NCBI RefSeq assembly: GCF_001425825.1
Contig: NZ_LMDM01000049.1
Span: forward strand, 62,001-126,000
Direction: 5' to 3'
Source: Rhizobacter sp. Root1238
GTDB taxonomy: Bacteria > Pseudomonadota > Gammaproteobacteria > Burkholderiales > Burkholderiaceae_C
DNA: 64,000 bases
A model generated the notes under the pieces. It saw only the letters and a program-made list of their open reading frames with translations, made no database searches and was not told the DNA's origin. Of this stretch, positions 33,343 to 41,636 are shown in pieces; the stretch's first letter is position 1; each line of letters starts with the position of its first letter. Made by a program: the position numbers and the translations under genes.

Positions 33343-35514
33343 ATGACCAAGACCACCCGTCTCGCGACGGACCTCACGCGGCGCGGCTTCCTGCAGACCT
33401 CGGCGCTCACCAGCGGCGGCCTGATGCTGGGCGTCGCGCTGCCCGGTGCCGTCTCCGATGCCAACGCGGCCGGCATGCTGTACACGCCGAATGCCTGGGT
33501 GCACATCGCCGACGACAACACCATCACGCTGCTGTCGGCGCGCTCCGAAATGGGCCAGGGCGTCTACACCTCGATGCCGATGCTGATCGCCGAGGAGCTG
33601 GACGTCGACATCCGCGCGATCAAGGTCTCGATCGCGCCGCCGAACCAGAAGCTCTACGGCAACGCGCTGCTCGGCGGCCCGCAACTGACCGGCGGCTCGA
33701 GCTCGGTGCGCGACGGCTGGGAGAAGCTGCGCATCGCCGGCGCCCAGGTGCGCATGATGCTGATCAGCGCGGCTGCTCAAAAATGGAACATCCCCGAGTC
33801 GCAACTGCGCGCCGAGAACGGCCGCATCGTCGGCCCGAAAGGCCGCAAGGCGACCTACGGCCAGCTGGCGGCGGCGGCCTCGAAGCTGCCGGTGCCCGAC
33901 AAGGTGGTGCTGAAGGACCCGAAGGATTTCAAGATCGTCGGCAAGCCGACGCGCCGGCTCGACACGCCGGCCAAGGTGAACGGCACCGCCGAGTTCGGCA
34001 TCGACGTGAAGCTGCCCGGCATGGTCTACGCGTCGCTCGAGCAGTGCCCGGTGATCGGCGGCACGGTGAAGAGCTTCGACGCGGCCAAGGCGAAGACGAT
34101 GCCCGGCGTGATCGACGTGGTGCAGATCCCCGACGGCGTCGCGATCGTCGCCGACACGTGGTGGCATGCCCGGAAAGCGCGCGAGGGCCTCACCGTCGTC
34201 TGGGACGAAGGCCCCGGCGCGGCGCTGACGCACGCAGCGATGACCGAGGGCACGCGCGCCGCGCTGAAGACCGGCAAGGTGCTGCCGCTGAAGGCGGTGG
34301 GCGATGCCGATGCCGAGATCGCGAAGGTGGAGCAGGCGTCCGGCAAGGTGATCCGCGCCGAGTACATGATGCCGCTGCTGTCGCATTCGCCGCTGGAGCC
34401 GATGAACTTCACGGCGCACGTGCATGACAACCGGGTCGACCTGATCGGCCCGACGCAATGGCAGGACGCTGCGGCCGCCACGGTGGCCAAGGTGGTCGGC
34501 GTGCCGCCAGAGAACGTGAGCCTGCGAACCACCTTCCTGGGCGGGGGCTTCGGCCGGCGCATCGACATCGACTTCATCATCCAGGCCGCGCAGATCTCGA
34601 AGGCGGTCAACAAGCCGGTGAAGCTGCTGTGGACGCGCGAAGACGACATGACGCACGACTTCTACCGGCCGCAGTCGGTGCACCAGCTGGCCGCGGCGAT
34701 CGGCCCGGACGGCAAGCCGACCGCGATGACCTTCCGGATGAGCTCGCAGTCGGTCAGCGGCCGGGTGTTCGGCCTGCCGGCCGACGTGCAGGACCCGCTG
34801 ATGACCGAGGCGGCGGTCGCCGGCTACGCGGTGCCGGCCTCGCGGCACGACATGGTCAAGCACGATGCCGGGCTGCGCGTCGGCTACTGGCGCTCGGTCA
34901 GCCACGCGCTGAACGCGTTCGCGAACGAGACCTTCATCGACGAGCTCGCGGTGGCGGCGGGGCAGGATCCGCTCGCCTACCGGATGTCGCTGCTGGCCAG
35001 CCAGCCGCGCTTCGCCAACGTGCTGAAGATCGCGGCCGACAAGGGCGGCTGGGGCCGCGCCGCGCCGGCCGGGCACTTCCGCGGCATTGCGCTGATGGAG
35101 GGCTACGACACCTACATGGCCCAGGTCGCCGAGATCTCGGTCGACAAGGGCGGCGAGGTGCAGGTGCACAAGGTGACGGTGGCGGCCGACCTCGGGCGCA
35201 TGGTCAACCCCGACACGGTGGAGGCGCAGATCCAGTCGAGCATCGTGTTCGGGCTGACGGCCGCGCTGTTCGGCGAGATCACGCTCGAGAAGGGCCGGGT
35301 GCAGCAGACCAACTTCCACCAGTACCGGCTGCTGCGGCTGAACGAATCGCCGGCGATCGACATCACGCTGGTGCCGAGCACCGAGAAGCCGGGCGGCATC
35401 GGCGAGCCCGCCACGGCCTTGATCGGGCCGGCGGTCGGCAACGCGCTGTTCGCGGCGACCGGCAAGCGGCTGCGCAGGATGCCGTTCACGCCAGAGAACA
35501 TCCAGAGCGCCTGA
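33343..35514 (+). CDS. iorB: Molybdenum hydroxylase large subunit, Tat-exported (IorB-like)
   Basis: 723 residues. The N-terminus has a twin-arginine signal (LTRRGFLQTSALTSGGLMLG), so the folded cofactor-loaded enzyme should be exported to the periplasm together with the small subunit. Molybdopterin-binding text includes SARSEMGQGVYTSMPMLIAE, TTFLGGGFGRRIDIDFI and the final active-site Glu region STEKPGGIGEPATALIGPAV. It hydroxylates an N-heterocycle or oxidises an aldehyde. Substrate and electron acceptor cannot be read here. No maturation (XdhC-like) gene is adjacent. Confidence 0.92.
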   Translation: MTKTTRLATDLTRRGFLQTSALTSGGLMLGVALPGAVSDANAAGMLYTPNAWVHIADDNTITLLSARSEMGQGVYTSMPMLIAEELDVDIRAIKVSIAPPNQKLYGNALLGGPQLTGGSSSVRDGWEKLRIAGAQVRMMLISAAAQKWNIPESQLRAENGRIVGPKGRKATYGQLAAAASKLPVPDKVVLKDPKDFKIVGKPTRRLDTPAKVNGTAEFGIDVKLPGMVYASLEQCPVIGGTVKSFDAAKAKTMPGVIDVVQIPDGVAIVADTWWHARKAREGLTVVWDEGPGAALTHAAMTEGTRAALKTGKVLPLKAVGDADAEIAKVEQASGKVIRAEYMMPLLSHSPLEPMNFTAHVHDNRVDLIGPTQWQDAAAATVAKVVGVPPENVSLRTTFLGGGFGRRIDIDFIIQAAQISKAVNKPVKLLWTREDDMTHDFYRPQSVHQLAAAIGPDGKPTAMTFRMSSQSVSGRVFGLPADVQDPLMTEAAVAGYAVPASRHDMVKHDAGLRVGYWRSVSHALNAFANETFIDELAVAAGQDPLAYRMSLLASQPRFANVLKIAADKGGWGRAAPAGHFRGIALMEGYDTYMAQVAEISVDKGGEVQVHKVTVAADLGRMVNPDTVEAQIQSSIVFGLTAALFGEITLEKGRVQQTNFHQYRLLRLNESPAIDITLVPSTEKPGGIGEPATALIGPAVGNALFAATGKRLRRMPFTPENIQSA

Positions 35515-35545
35515 CGGCGTCGGCGGCCAACGAGGCACGGGTATC

Positions 35546-35571
35546 CTTGCGGGCTTCCCCGAGCCCGCAAG
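35546..35571 (+). promoter_or_regulatory. Strong hairpin just before the flavoprotein gene
   Basis: CTTGCGGGCT (35546-35555), loop TCCCCG, AGCCCGCAAG (35562-35571) is a perfect 10-bp stem ending 7 bases before the ATG at 35579, where the ribosome site should be. It could terminate transcription from the molybdenum hydroxylase genes or control translation of the next gene. No T-run follows. Confidence 0.5.
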
Positions 35572-35578
35572 CCGACCG

Positions 35579-36823
35579 ATGCCGCCGACCCAGAACACCC
35601 CGCTGACCGACCTGCCCGAACGCTGCGAGGTCCTCGTGGTCGGTGCCGGCCCCGCCGGCAGCGCCGCTGCGCTGTGGCTGGCGCGGGCCGGCGTGGACGT
35701 GGTGCAGGTCGACCAGCACCGCTTTCCGCGCGACAAGGTGTGTGGCGACGGGCTGATCCCCGATGCGCATGCGGCGCTCGCGCGGCTCGGCGTGCTCGAC
35801 GAGGTGATGGCGCAGGCGCAGGCGGCGCAGCACGTCGGCTGCATCGGCCCGCGCGGCGGGCGCGTCGACGTGCCCGGCACGCTGGCGGTGCTGCCGCGCC
35901 GCGAGCTGGACCAGATCCTGTGCCGCGCCGCCGTGCGTGCCGGCGCGAAGATGTTCGCCCCGGCCCATTTCGAGGGCTTGCTGCACGATGCAGCCGGACG
36001 CGTGAGCGGCGCGACGCTGAGCCATGGCGAGGTGAAGCGCGAGATCCACGCGCGCTGGGTGCTGCTGGCCACCGGTGCGGTGCCGCAGGCGCTGATCGCC
36101 GCCGGCGTGTGCGAGCGCCAGACCCCCAGCGGCATCGCGATGCGCACCTACATCCGCAACCCGGCGATGGCCGAGCGCCTGCGCGCGCTCGACGTCGTGT
36201 GGGACCGCCGGCTTCGCCCCGGCTACGGCTGGATCTTTCCGTGCCGCGACGGCGTCTTCAATGTCGGCGTCGGCGTCGCGAACAGCCACCGCAGCGGGGC
36301 CGATGGCCGCCACAACAAGCTCGACGTGAACCTGCGGCAGATGTTCGCGAGCTTCTGCGAGTTCTACGAGCCGGCCCGCGAGCTGCTGGCCGGTGGCGAG
36401 CTGCAGGGCCCGCTGAAGGGCGCCCCGCTGCGCTGCACGCTGAAGGGCGCGGTGTTTTCGCGCCCCGGCCTGCTGGTGACCGGCGAGGCGGCCGGCAGCA
36501 CCTACTCGTTCACCGGCGAAGGCATCGGCAAGGCGATGGAGACCGGCCTGCTGGCGGCCGAGGCGGTGCTGGCCGGCCGGCGCACCGACGACGATGCCGT
36601 GCGCACCCGCTACGAGGCGGCCCTGTGCGCGCTGCAGCCGCGCTTCGCGCTCTACGAGCGGGCGAACGGCATCAACGCCCACCCGTGGCTGGCCGACCTG
36701 GTGATCTGGCGCGCGCAGCGCAGCGCGCGGCTGCGCGAGCGCATGAGCGGCGTGCTGAACGAAACCAGCAATCCGGGTACGCTGCTGAGCCTGAAGGGCG
36801 TCAAGCGCCTGTTCCTGGAATAG
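35579..36823 (+). CDS. Geranylgeranyl reductase family FAD-dependent oxidoreductase
   Basis: 414 residues. The FAD-binding motif VVGAGPAGSAAALWLARAG is at about 20-38, followed by FPRDKVCGDGLIPDA, the signature of the geranylgeranyl reductase family, and a GWIFPCRDGVFNVGVGV strand near residue 220. The second FAD contact region GEAAGSTYSFTGEGIGKAM is near 305. Family members reduce isoprenoid double bonds in chlorophyll, archaeal lipid and quinone-related compounds; many in heterotrophs are uncharacterised. No photosynthesis gene is in the window. It is followed 16 bases later by the amidotransferase gene. Confidence 0.87.
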   Translation: MPPTQNTPLTDLPERCEVLVVGAGPAGSAAALWLARAGVDVVQVDQHRFPRDKVCGDGLIPDAHAALARLGVLDEVMAQAQAAQHVGCIGPRGGRVDVPGTLAVLPRRELDQILCRAAVRAGAKMFAPAHFEGLLHDAAGRVSGATLSHGEVKREIHARWVLLATGAVPQALIAAGVCERQTPSGIAMRTYIRNPAMAERLRALDVVWDRRLRPGYGWIFPCRDGVFNVGVGVANSHRSGADGRHNKLDVNLRQMFASFCEFYEPARELLAGGELQGPLKGAPLRCTLKGAVFSRPGLLVTGEAAGSTYSFTGEGIGKAMETGLLAAEAVLAGRRTDDDAVRTRYEAALCALQPRFALYERANGINAHPWLADLVIWRAQRSARLRERMSGVLNETSNPGTLLSLKGVKRLFLE

Positions 36824-36839
36824 CCACCGGAAGAGCGAG

Positions 36840-37598
36840 ATGTGCCAGCTGCTGGGCATGAATGCCAACACGCCGACCGACCTGATGTTCAGCTTCACGG
36901 GGTTCTCGACCCGTGCCGAGGAGCACAAGGACGGCTTTGGCATCGCGTTCTTCGAAGGCGCCGGCACGCGGCTGTTCGTCGATGCGCAGAGCGCGCGGCT
37001 GTCGCCGGTGGCCGAGATGGTGCGGCACTACCCGATCCGCAGCCACAACGTCATCGCGCACATCCGCAAGGCCACGCAGGGGGTGGTGGCGCTGGAGAAC
37101 ACGCACCCGTTCGTGCGCGAGCTGTGGGGCCGGTACTGGGTGTTCGCGCACAACGGCGACCTGAAGGACTACCAGCCGCGGCTGCATGCGGCGTTCCGCC
37201 CGGTCGGCAGCACCGACAGCGAGCGCGCGTTCTGCTGGTTGATGCAGGAGTTGGCGAAGGCGCATGCCGACCTGCCGCCGGTGGGTGAGCTGACCGCCAC
37301 GCTGGCCGAACTGGTGCCGCGCGTCGCGGCGCATGGCAGCTTCAACTTCATGCTGAGCAACGGCCAGGCGCTGTGGGCGCATTGCTCGACGAAGCTGAGC
37401 TGGCTGGTGCGCGAGCACCCGTTCCGCAAGGCGCGGCTGCAGGACGAGGACATGAGCGTCGACTTCGCCGAACTGACGACGACGGCCGACCGCGTCGCGG
37501 TGGTTGTCACCGAGCCGCTGACGGCGGACGAGGCGTGGCGGGCGTTCGCGCCGGGGGAGTTGAAGGTGTTCGTGAACGGCGGGGTGGTGGAGCGCTGA
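36840..37598 (+). CDS. Class II glutamine amidotransferase (YafJ family)
   Basis: 252 residues. The N-terminal nucleophile is Cys2 (MCQLLGMNANTP). The Ntn amidotransferase core follows: FSTRAEEHKDGFGIAFFEG, SHNVIAHIRKATQG, NTHPFVRELWGRYWVFAHNG and GSTDSERAFCWLM, the pattern of the YafJ group. It would release ammonia from glutamine or act on a gamma-glutamyl amide, but the acceptor reaction is not known for this group. It lies 16 bases after the flavoprotein gene and converges with the small membrane-protein gene on the other strand. Confidence 0.9.
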   Translation: MCQLLGMNANTPTDLMFSFTGFSTRAEEHKDGFGIAFFEGAGTRLFVDAQSARLSPVAEMVRHYPIRSHNVIAHIRKATQGVVALENTHPFVRELWGRYWVFAHNGDLKDYQPRLHAAFRPVGSTDSERAFCWLMQELAKAHADLPPVGELTATLAELVPRVAAHGSFNFMLSNGQALWAHCSTKLSWLVREHPFRKARLQDEDMSVDFAELTTTADRVAVVVTEPLTADEAWRAFAPGELKVFVNGGVVER

Positions 37599-37621
37599 GC
37601 GAGCAGGTTGGCCTCGATCAG

Positions 37622-37771
37622 TCAGGCGGACTCGCAGGCCGATTGCTGGTAGTTCCAACGGCCGCCGCTGTCCAGGCATGAATCGATCTGGAGCGAGCGC
37701 CGCAGCCAATGCCCCCCTGCAATCAACGCAACTGCCAGCACGACACTCCAGACGACAGGCTTTCGTTTCAC
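37622..37771 (-). CDS. Small membrane protein after the RHS/SAA gene (candidate immunity protein)
   Basis: 49 residues from a GTG at 37771, 10 bases after the stop of the RHS/SAA-like gene. Two basic residues are followed by one hydrophobic helix (VVWSVVLAVALIAGGHWL), then an outward-facing tail with the motif CLDSGGRWNYQQSACE. The two cysteines could form a disulfide in the periplasm. I recall this Cys-Leu-Asp-x-Gly-Gly-x-Trp-Asn pattern in other tiny bacterial membrane proteins near toxin-like genes, but cannot check it. Position and size suit an immunity or partner protein (inference). The in-frame open region upstream of 37771 overlaps the RHS gene and was not included. Confidence 0.6.
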   Translation of the reverse strand: MKRKPVVWSVVLAVALIAGGHWLRRSLQIDSCLDSGGRWNYQQSACESA

Positions 37772-37781
37772 GAGAGTCTTC

Positions 37782-38360
37782 CTAGTAGGCAAGCGGCAGG
37801 CCGACAGGCCGATACTGGCTGCACGCCATTTCACAAGAAGTCCGGGTGCCCGATCCCCAAGCTCTGCCATAGGCGTTGGCGGCTTGATCGGCTTGCGACG
37901 CTTGCGGGGGATCACGCTTCAGATTCTGGTCAAACCACTCTCGACCGTCGGAGATCATGCACGCCATGGCTTCGCCGGTCGAGCCCCGTCTGGCGGCCTG
38001 ACAGTTGGCTTTGCAATGGAAGTACTTGTCGGCATTGATGGTGTTGGCCGCACGCATGTCGCCATAGTTTCGTGCGAAGTCTCTGCCCGAACCAAGAACC
38101 TCGCGAACCGGATCTGGCCGGCGTGGAACCCGCAGCGTGCCGAGGTGGGATGGCGGTTGCCAGCCACTGTTTGCCAAGCCCATCGGATCGATTCCTTGCA
38201 GCGGGTTGCCGTCTACATAGGTGTAGGTCGACATGCTTCCGCCAGCCAGGCCGATGGGGTCGGATTGGGCGTAGCCGCCTGTCGCATGGCCGGTTGCCAC
38301 GCACCCGGAGACGACGAACAAGAGCGCAACCACGTTGCGCGCGGTGAAGAGATCTGCCAT
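37782..38360 (-). CDS. Predicted lipoprotein: RHS-core remnant fused to a serum amyloid A-like domain
   Basis: 192 residues from the ATG at 38360. Residues 1-20 form a signal peptide with a lipobox-like VVSGC (Cys20). Residues 29-63 are only the end of an RHS core: YAQSDPIGLAGG and NPLQGIDPMGLA, with both DPxGL motifs (34-38, 58-62) that border the self-cleavage site in RHS proteins. Residues 92-192 align nearly end to end with vertebrate serum amyloid A: ADKYFHCKANCQAARRG, QADQAANAYGR, and the C-terminal YRPVGLPLAY. Five cysteines in this domain, absent from human SAA, fit an exported disulfide-bonded protein. No RHS repeats precede it. A 49-residue membrane protein follows. Function unknown. 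Confidence 0.8.
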   Translation of the reverse strand: MADLFTARNVVALLFVVSGCVATGHATGGYAQSDPIGLAGGSMSTYTYVDGNPLQGIDPMGLANSGWQPPSHLGTLRVPRRPDPVREVLGSGRDFARNYGDMRAANTINADKYFHCKANCQAARRGSTGEAMACMISDGREWFDQNLKRDPPQASQADQAANAYGRAWGSGTRTSCEMACSQYRPVGLPLAY

Positions 38361-38486
38361 GAGGGCTCCTGGGGAGGATTGAGATGGCCCCAACAGCCCG
38401 GGCGCGTCGCGCGATGCTAGTAAAGCGTCGCCCGCGCCGGCTCCTTACTTTCTACAGAATTGCGCGCTACTCAGTCGCGGCTGTCC

Positions 38487-38550
38487 ACCATATTTCTGGG
38501 TTCCGCCATATTTACTGCACAGTAAATATCGAAGAACTGCGAAATATGGT
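38487..38550. repeat. 64-bp symmetric palindrome with nested arms
   Basis: Two inverted pairs share one centre at 38518/38519. Outer arms are ACCATATTTC (38487-38496) and GAAATATGGT (38541-38550). Inner arms are ATATTTACTG (38508-38517) and CAGTAAATAT (38520-38529), two bases apart. The CATATTT unit therefore occurs twice direct and twice inverted. The segment is strikingly A/T-rich and lies in the 206-base gap between the ABC ATPase stop and the RHS/SAA-like gene start. It may be a multi-site operator, a cruciform, or a mobile-element remnant. Confidence 0.75.
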
Positions 38551-38566
38551 CCGCGCCGGTAAGCCC

Positions 38567-39724
<1,158 letters not shown>

Positions 39725-39727
39725 GGA

Positions 39728-40651
39728 TCAACCCTTCACGGCACCAGCCGCAATGCCGCGCACGAACCAGCGGCCTGAAATGAGATAGATGGCCAGCGGA
39801 ACCAGCGAGGTGAGCACGGTGGCCGCCATGTTCACGTTGTAGAGGCGCTCGCCGGTGGTCGTGTTGATCACGTTGTTCAGCTGCACCGTCATCGGCAGGT
39901 TGTCGCGGCCGGCGAACACCAGCCCGAGGATGAAGTCGTTCCAGATCGCCGTCACCTGCATGATCACCGCGACGATGATGATCGGCGTGGCCATCGGCAG
40001 CATCAGCTGGAAGAAGATCCGGAAGAAGCCGCCGCCGTCGATGCGCGCCGCCTTGAACAGCTCGCCCGGCACCGAGGCGTAGTAGTTGCGGAACAGCAGC
40101 GTCATCACCGGCATGCCGAAGATGGTGTGGATCAGCACGATGCCGGGCAGGCTGCTGAAGATGCCGGCCGCCGCGAACGCGCGCACCAGCGGAAACATCA
40201 CCACCTGGTAGGGCACGAAGGCGCCGATCATCAGCACGCCGAACAGCAGGTTCGCGCCGCGCGCGCGCCAGAACGACAGCGCATAGCCGTTCAGCGCGCC
40301 GAAGAAGATCGAGATCACCGTGCTCGGCAGCACGATCTTCACCGAGTTCCAGAAGCCGACCTGGATGCCGCTGCAGTCGAGGCCGGTGCAGGCCTGCGAC
40401 CAGGCGGCGATCCAGGGCTGGAGCGTCCAGTCGCCGGGCAGCGCGAACAGGTTGCCCAGCCGGATCTCGGCCATCGGCTTGACCGAGGTGATCAGCATCA
40501 CGTACAGCGGCAGCAGGAAGAACGCGGCACCGGTCAGCAGGAAGGCGTAGACGCCGATGCGCGCCGGCGTGACGCGCGGCGGGCGCTTCGAGCGCACAGG
40601 CGACGCGCCGGCAGGCACGGCCGCGGGCAGGGCGGAAGAAGGCGTGGACAT
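39728..40651 (-). CDS. Sugar ABC transporter permease, MalG-type
   Basis: 307 residues with six membrane helices. The EAA loop is recognisable near residue 205 (VPGELFKAARIDGGGFFRIFFQLMLP-type text). IGVYAFLLTGAAFFLLPLYVMLITSVKP forms the first helix, preceded by a Pro/Ala-rich start. It pairs with the MalF-type permease, whose stop overlaps its ATG by one base (TGATG). CUT1 transporters of this kind import di- or oligosaccharides. The extended loop with two cysteines (CTGLDC) near residue 90 is unusual for the family. Confidence 0.92.
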   Translation of the reverse strand: MSTPSSALPAAVPAGASPVRSKRPPRVTPARIGVYAFLLTGAAFFLLPLYVMLITSVKPMAEIRLGNLFALPGDWTLQPWIAAWSQACTGLDCSGIQVGFWNSVKIVLPSTVISIFFGALNGYALSFWRARGANLLFGVLMIGAFVPYQVVMFPLVRAFAAAGIFSSLPGIVLIHTIFGMPVMTLLFRNYYASVPGELFKAARIDGGGFFRIFFQLMLPMATPIIIVAVIMQVTAIWNDFILGLVFAGRDNLPMTVQLNNVINTTTGERLYNVNMAATVLTSLVPLAIYLISGRWFVRGIAAGAVKG

Positions 40652-41547
40652 CAGGCTTCCCGTGCGTTGCGGTTGGCGCGGCTGCGTGCATACAGCCACG
40701 GCGTGATCACGGCCAGCACCGTCAGCAGCATCACCGTGCTCGCGGCCGACGCGAGGCCGATGTTGGCGCGGCCGAACAGGTAGTCCATGATGAACTTCGC
40801 CGGCACCTCGCTGGCGATGCCGGGGCCGCCTTGCGTCATCGCGATGACCGCGTCGTAGACCTTCACGACGCCGACCGACAGCAGCACCAGCGCGGTCGCG
40901 AACGACGGCCCGAGCTGCGGCAGCACGATGCTCGCGTACACGCGCCAGCGCGGAATGCCGTCGATGCGCGCGGCCTTCCACATCTCTTCGTCGACGCCGC
41001 GCAGCCCGGCCAGCATCAACGCCATCACGAGGCCCGAGGCCTGCCACACCGCGGCGATCACCACCGTGTAGATCACCTTGTCCTGGCTGACGATCCAGTC
41101 GAAGCTGAAGCTCTCGAAGCCCCAGCCGCGCACCGTGGTCTGCAGGCCGAGCTCGGGGTTCAGGATCCATTGCCACACCAGCCCGGTCGCGACGAAGCTC
41201 ATCGCATACGGGTAGAGGAAGACGGTGCGCAGCACGCTCTCGCCGGCCACCTTCTGGTCGATGAAGACCGCGAGCAGGAAGCCGATCACCAGGCAGGCCA
41301 GGATGAACAGCACGCCGAAGATCAGCACGTTGTGCACCGAGACCATCCAGCGCTCGCTGGTGAACAGCCGCTCGTACTGCGCGAGGCCGACGAAGCTGTC
41401 GCTCGGGAAGGTGCGCGAGTTGCTCAGCGAGATGCGCACCGACCACAGCACCGTGCCGATGTAGGCGAACAGCACCGTGGCGGCCATCGGCAGCAATGCC
41501 GCGTAGACCGACCAGTGTTGCCGCAGTCGGCTGCGCCCGACATCCAT
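40651..41547 (-). CDS. Sugar ABC transporter permease, MalF-type
   Basis: 298 residues from the ATG at 41547 (MDVGRSRLRQ), with six membrane helices. The first is WSVYAALLPMAATVLFAYIG; the EAA loop is EEMWKAARIDGIPRWRVYASIVLPQL. FVGLAQYERLFTSERWM is the typical CUT1 periplasmic start. It forms the translocation channel with the MalG-type protein. A strong terminator lies between it and the binding-protein gene upstream, so its expression is probably lower than that of the binding protein. The open frame upstream of 41547 covers that terminator and was excluded. Confidence 0.92.
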   Translation of the reverse strand: MDVGRSRLRQHWSVYAALLPMAATVLFAYIGTVLWSVRISLSNSRTFPSDSFVGLAQYERLFTSERWMVSVHNVLIFGVLFILACLVIGFLLAVFIDQKVAGESVLRTVFLYPYAMSFVATGLVWQWILNPELGLQTTVRGWGFESFSFDWIVSQDKVIYTVVIAAVWQASGLVMALMLAGLRGVDEEMWKAARIDGIPRWRVYASIVLPQLGPSFATALVLLSVGVVKVYDAVIAMTQGGPGIASEVPAKFIMDYLFGRANIGLASAASTVMLLTVLAVITPWLYARSRANRNAREA

Positions 41548-41587
41548 CGTGAATCCTCGAAACCTTGCCAAGTCGGCAAGGGTAGAC

Positions 41588-41615
41588 AAAAAAACGGTGG
41601 GCCGCAGCCCACCGT
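41588..41615 (-). terminator. Rho-independent terminator/attenuator inside the sugar ABC operon
   Basis: On the minus strand the stem ACGGTGGGC/GCCCACCGT with a four-base loop (41594-41615) is followed by seven T residues (A-run at 41588-41594). It sits 21 bases after the binding-protein stop and before the permease gene. Such partial terminators keep periplasmic binding proteins more abundant than their membrane subunits. Confidence 0.85.
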
Positions 41616-41636
41616 GGTTCGGCTGACCTGGGGGGA

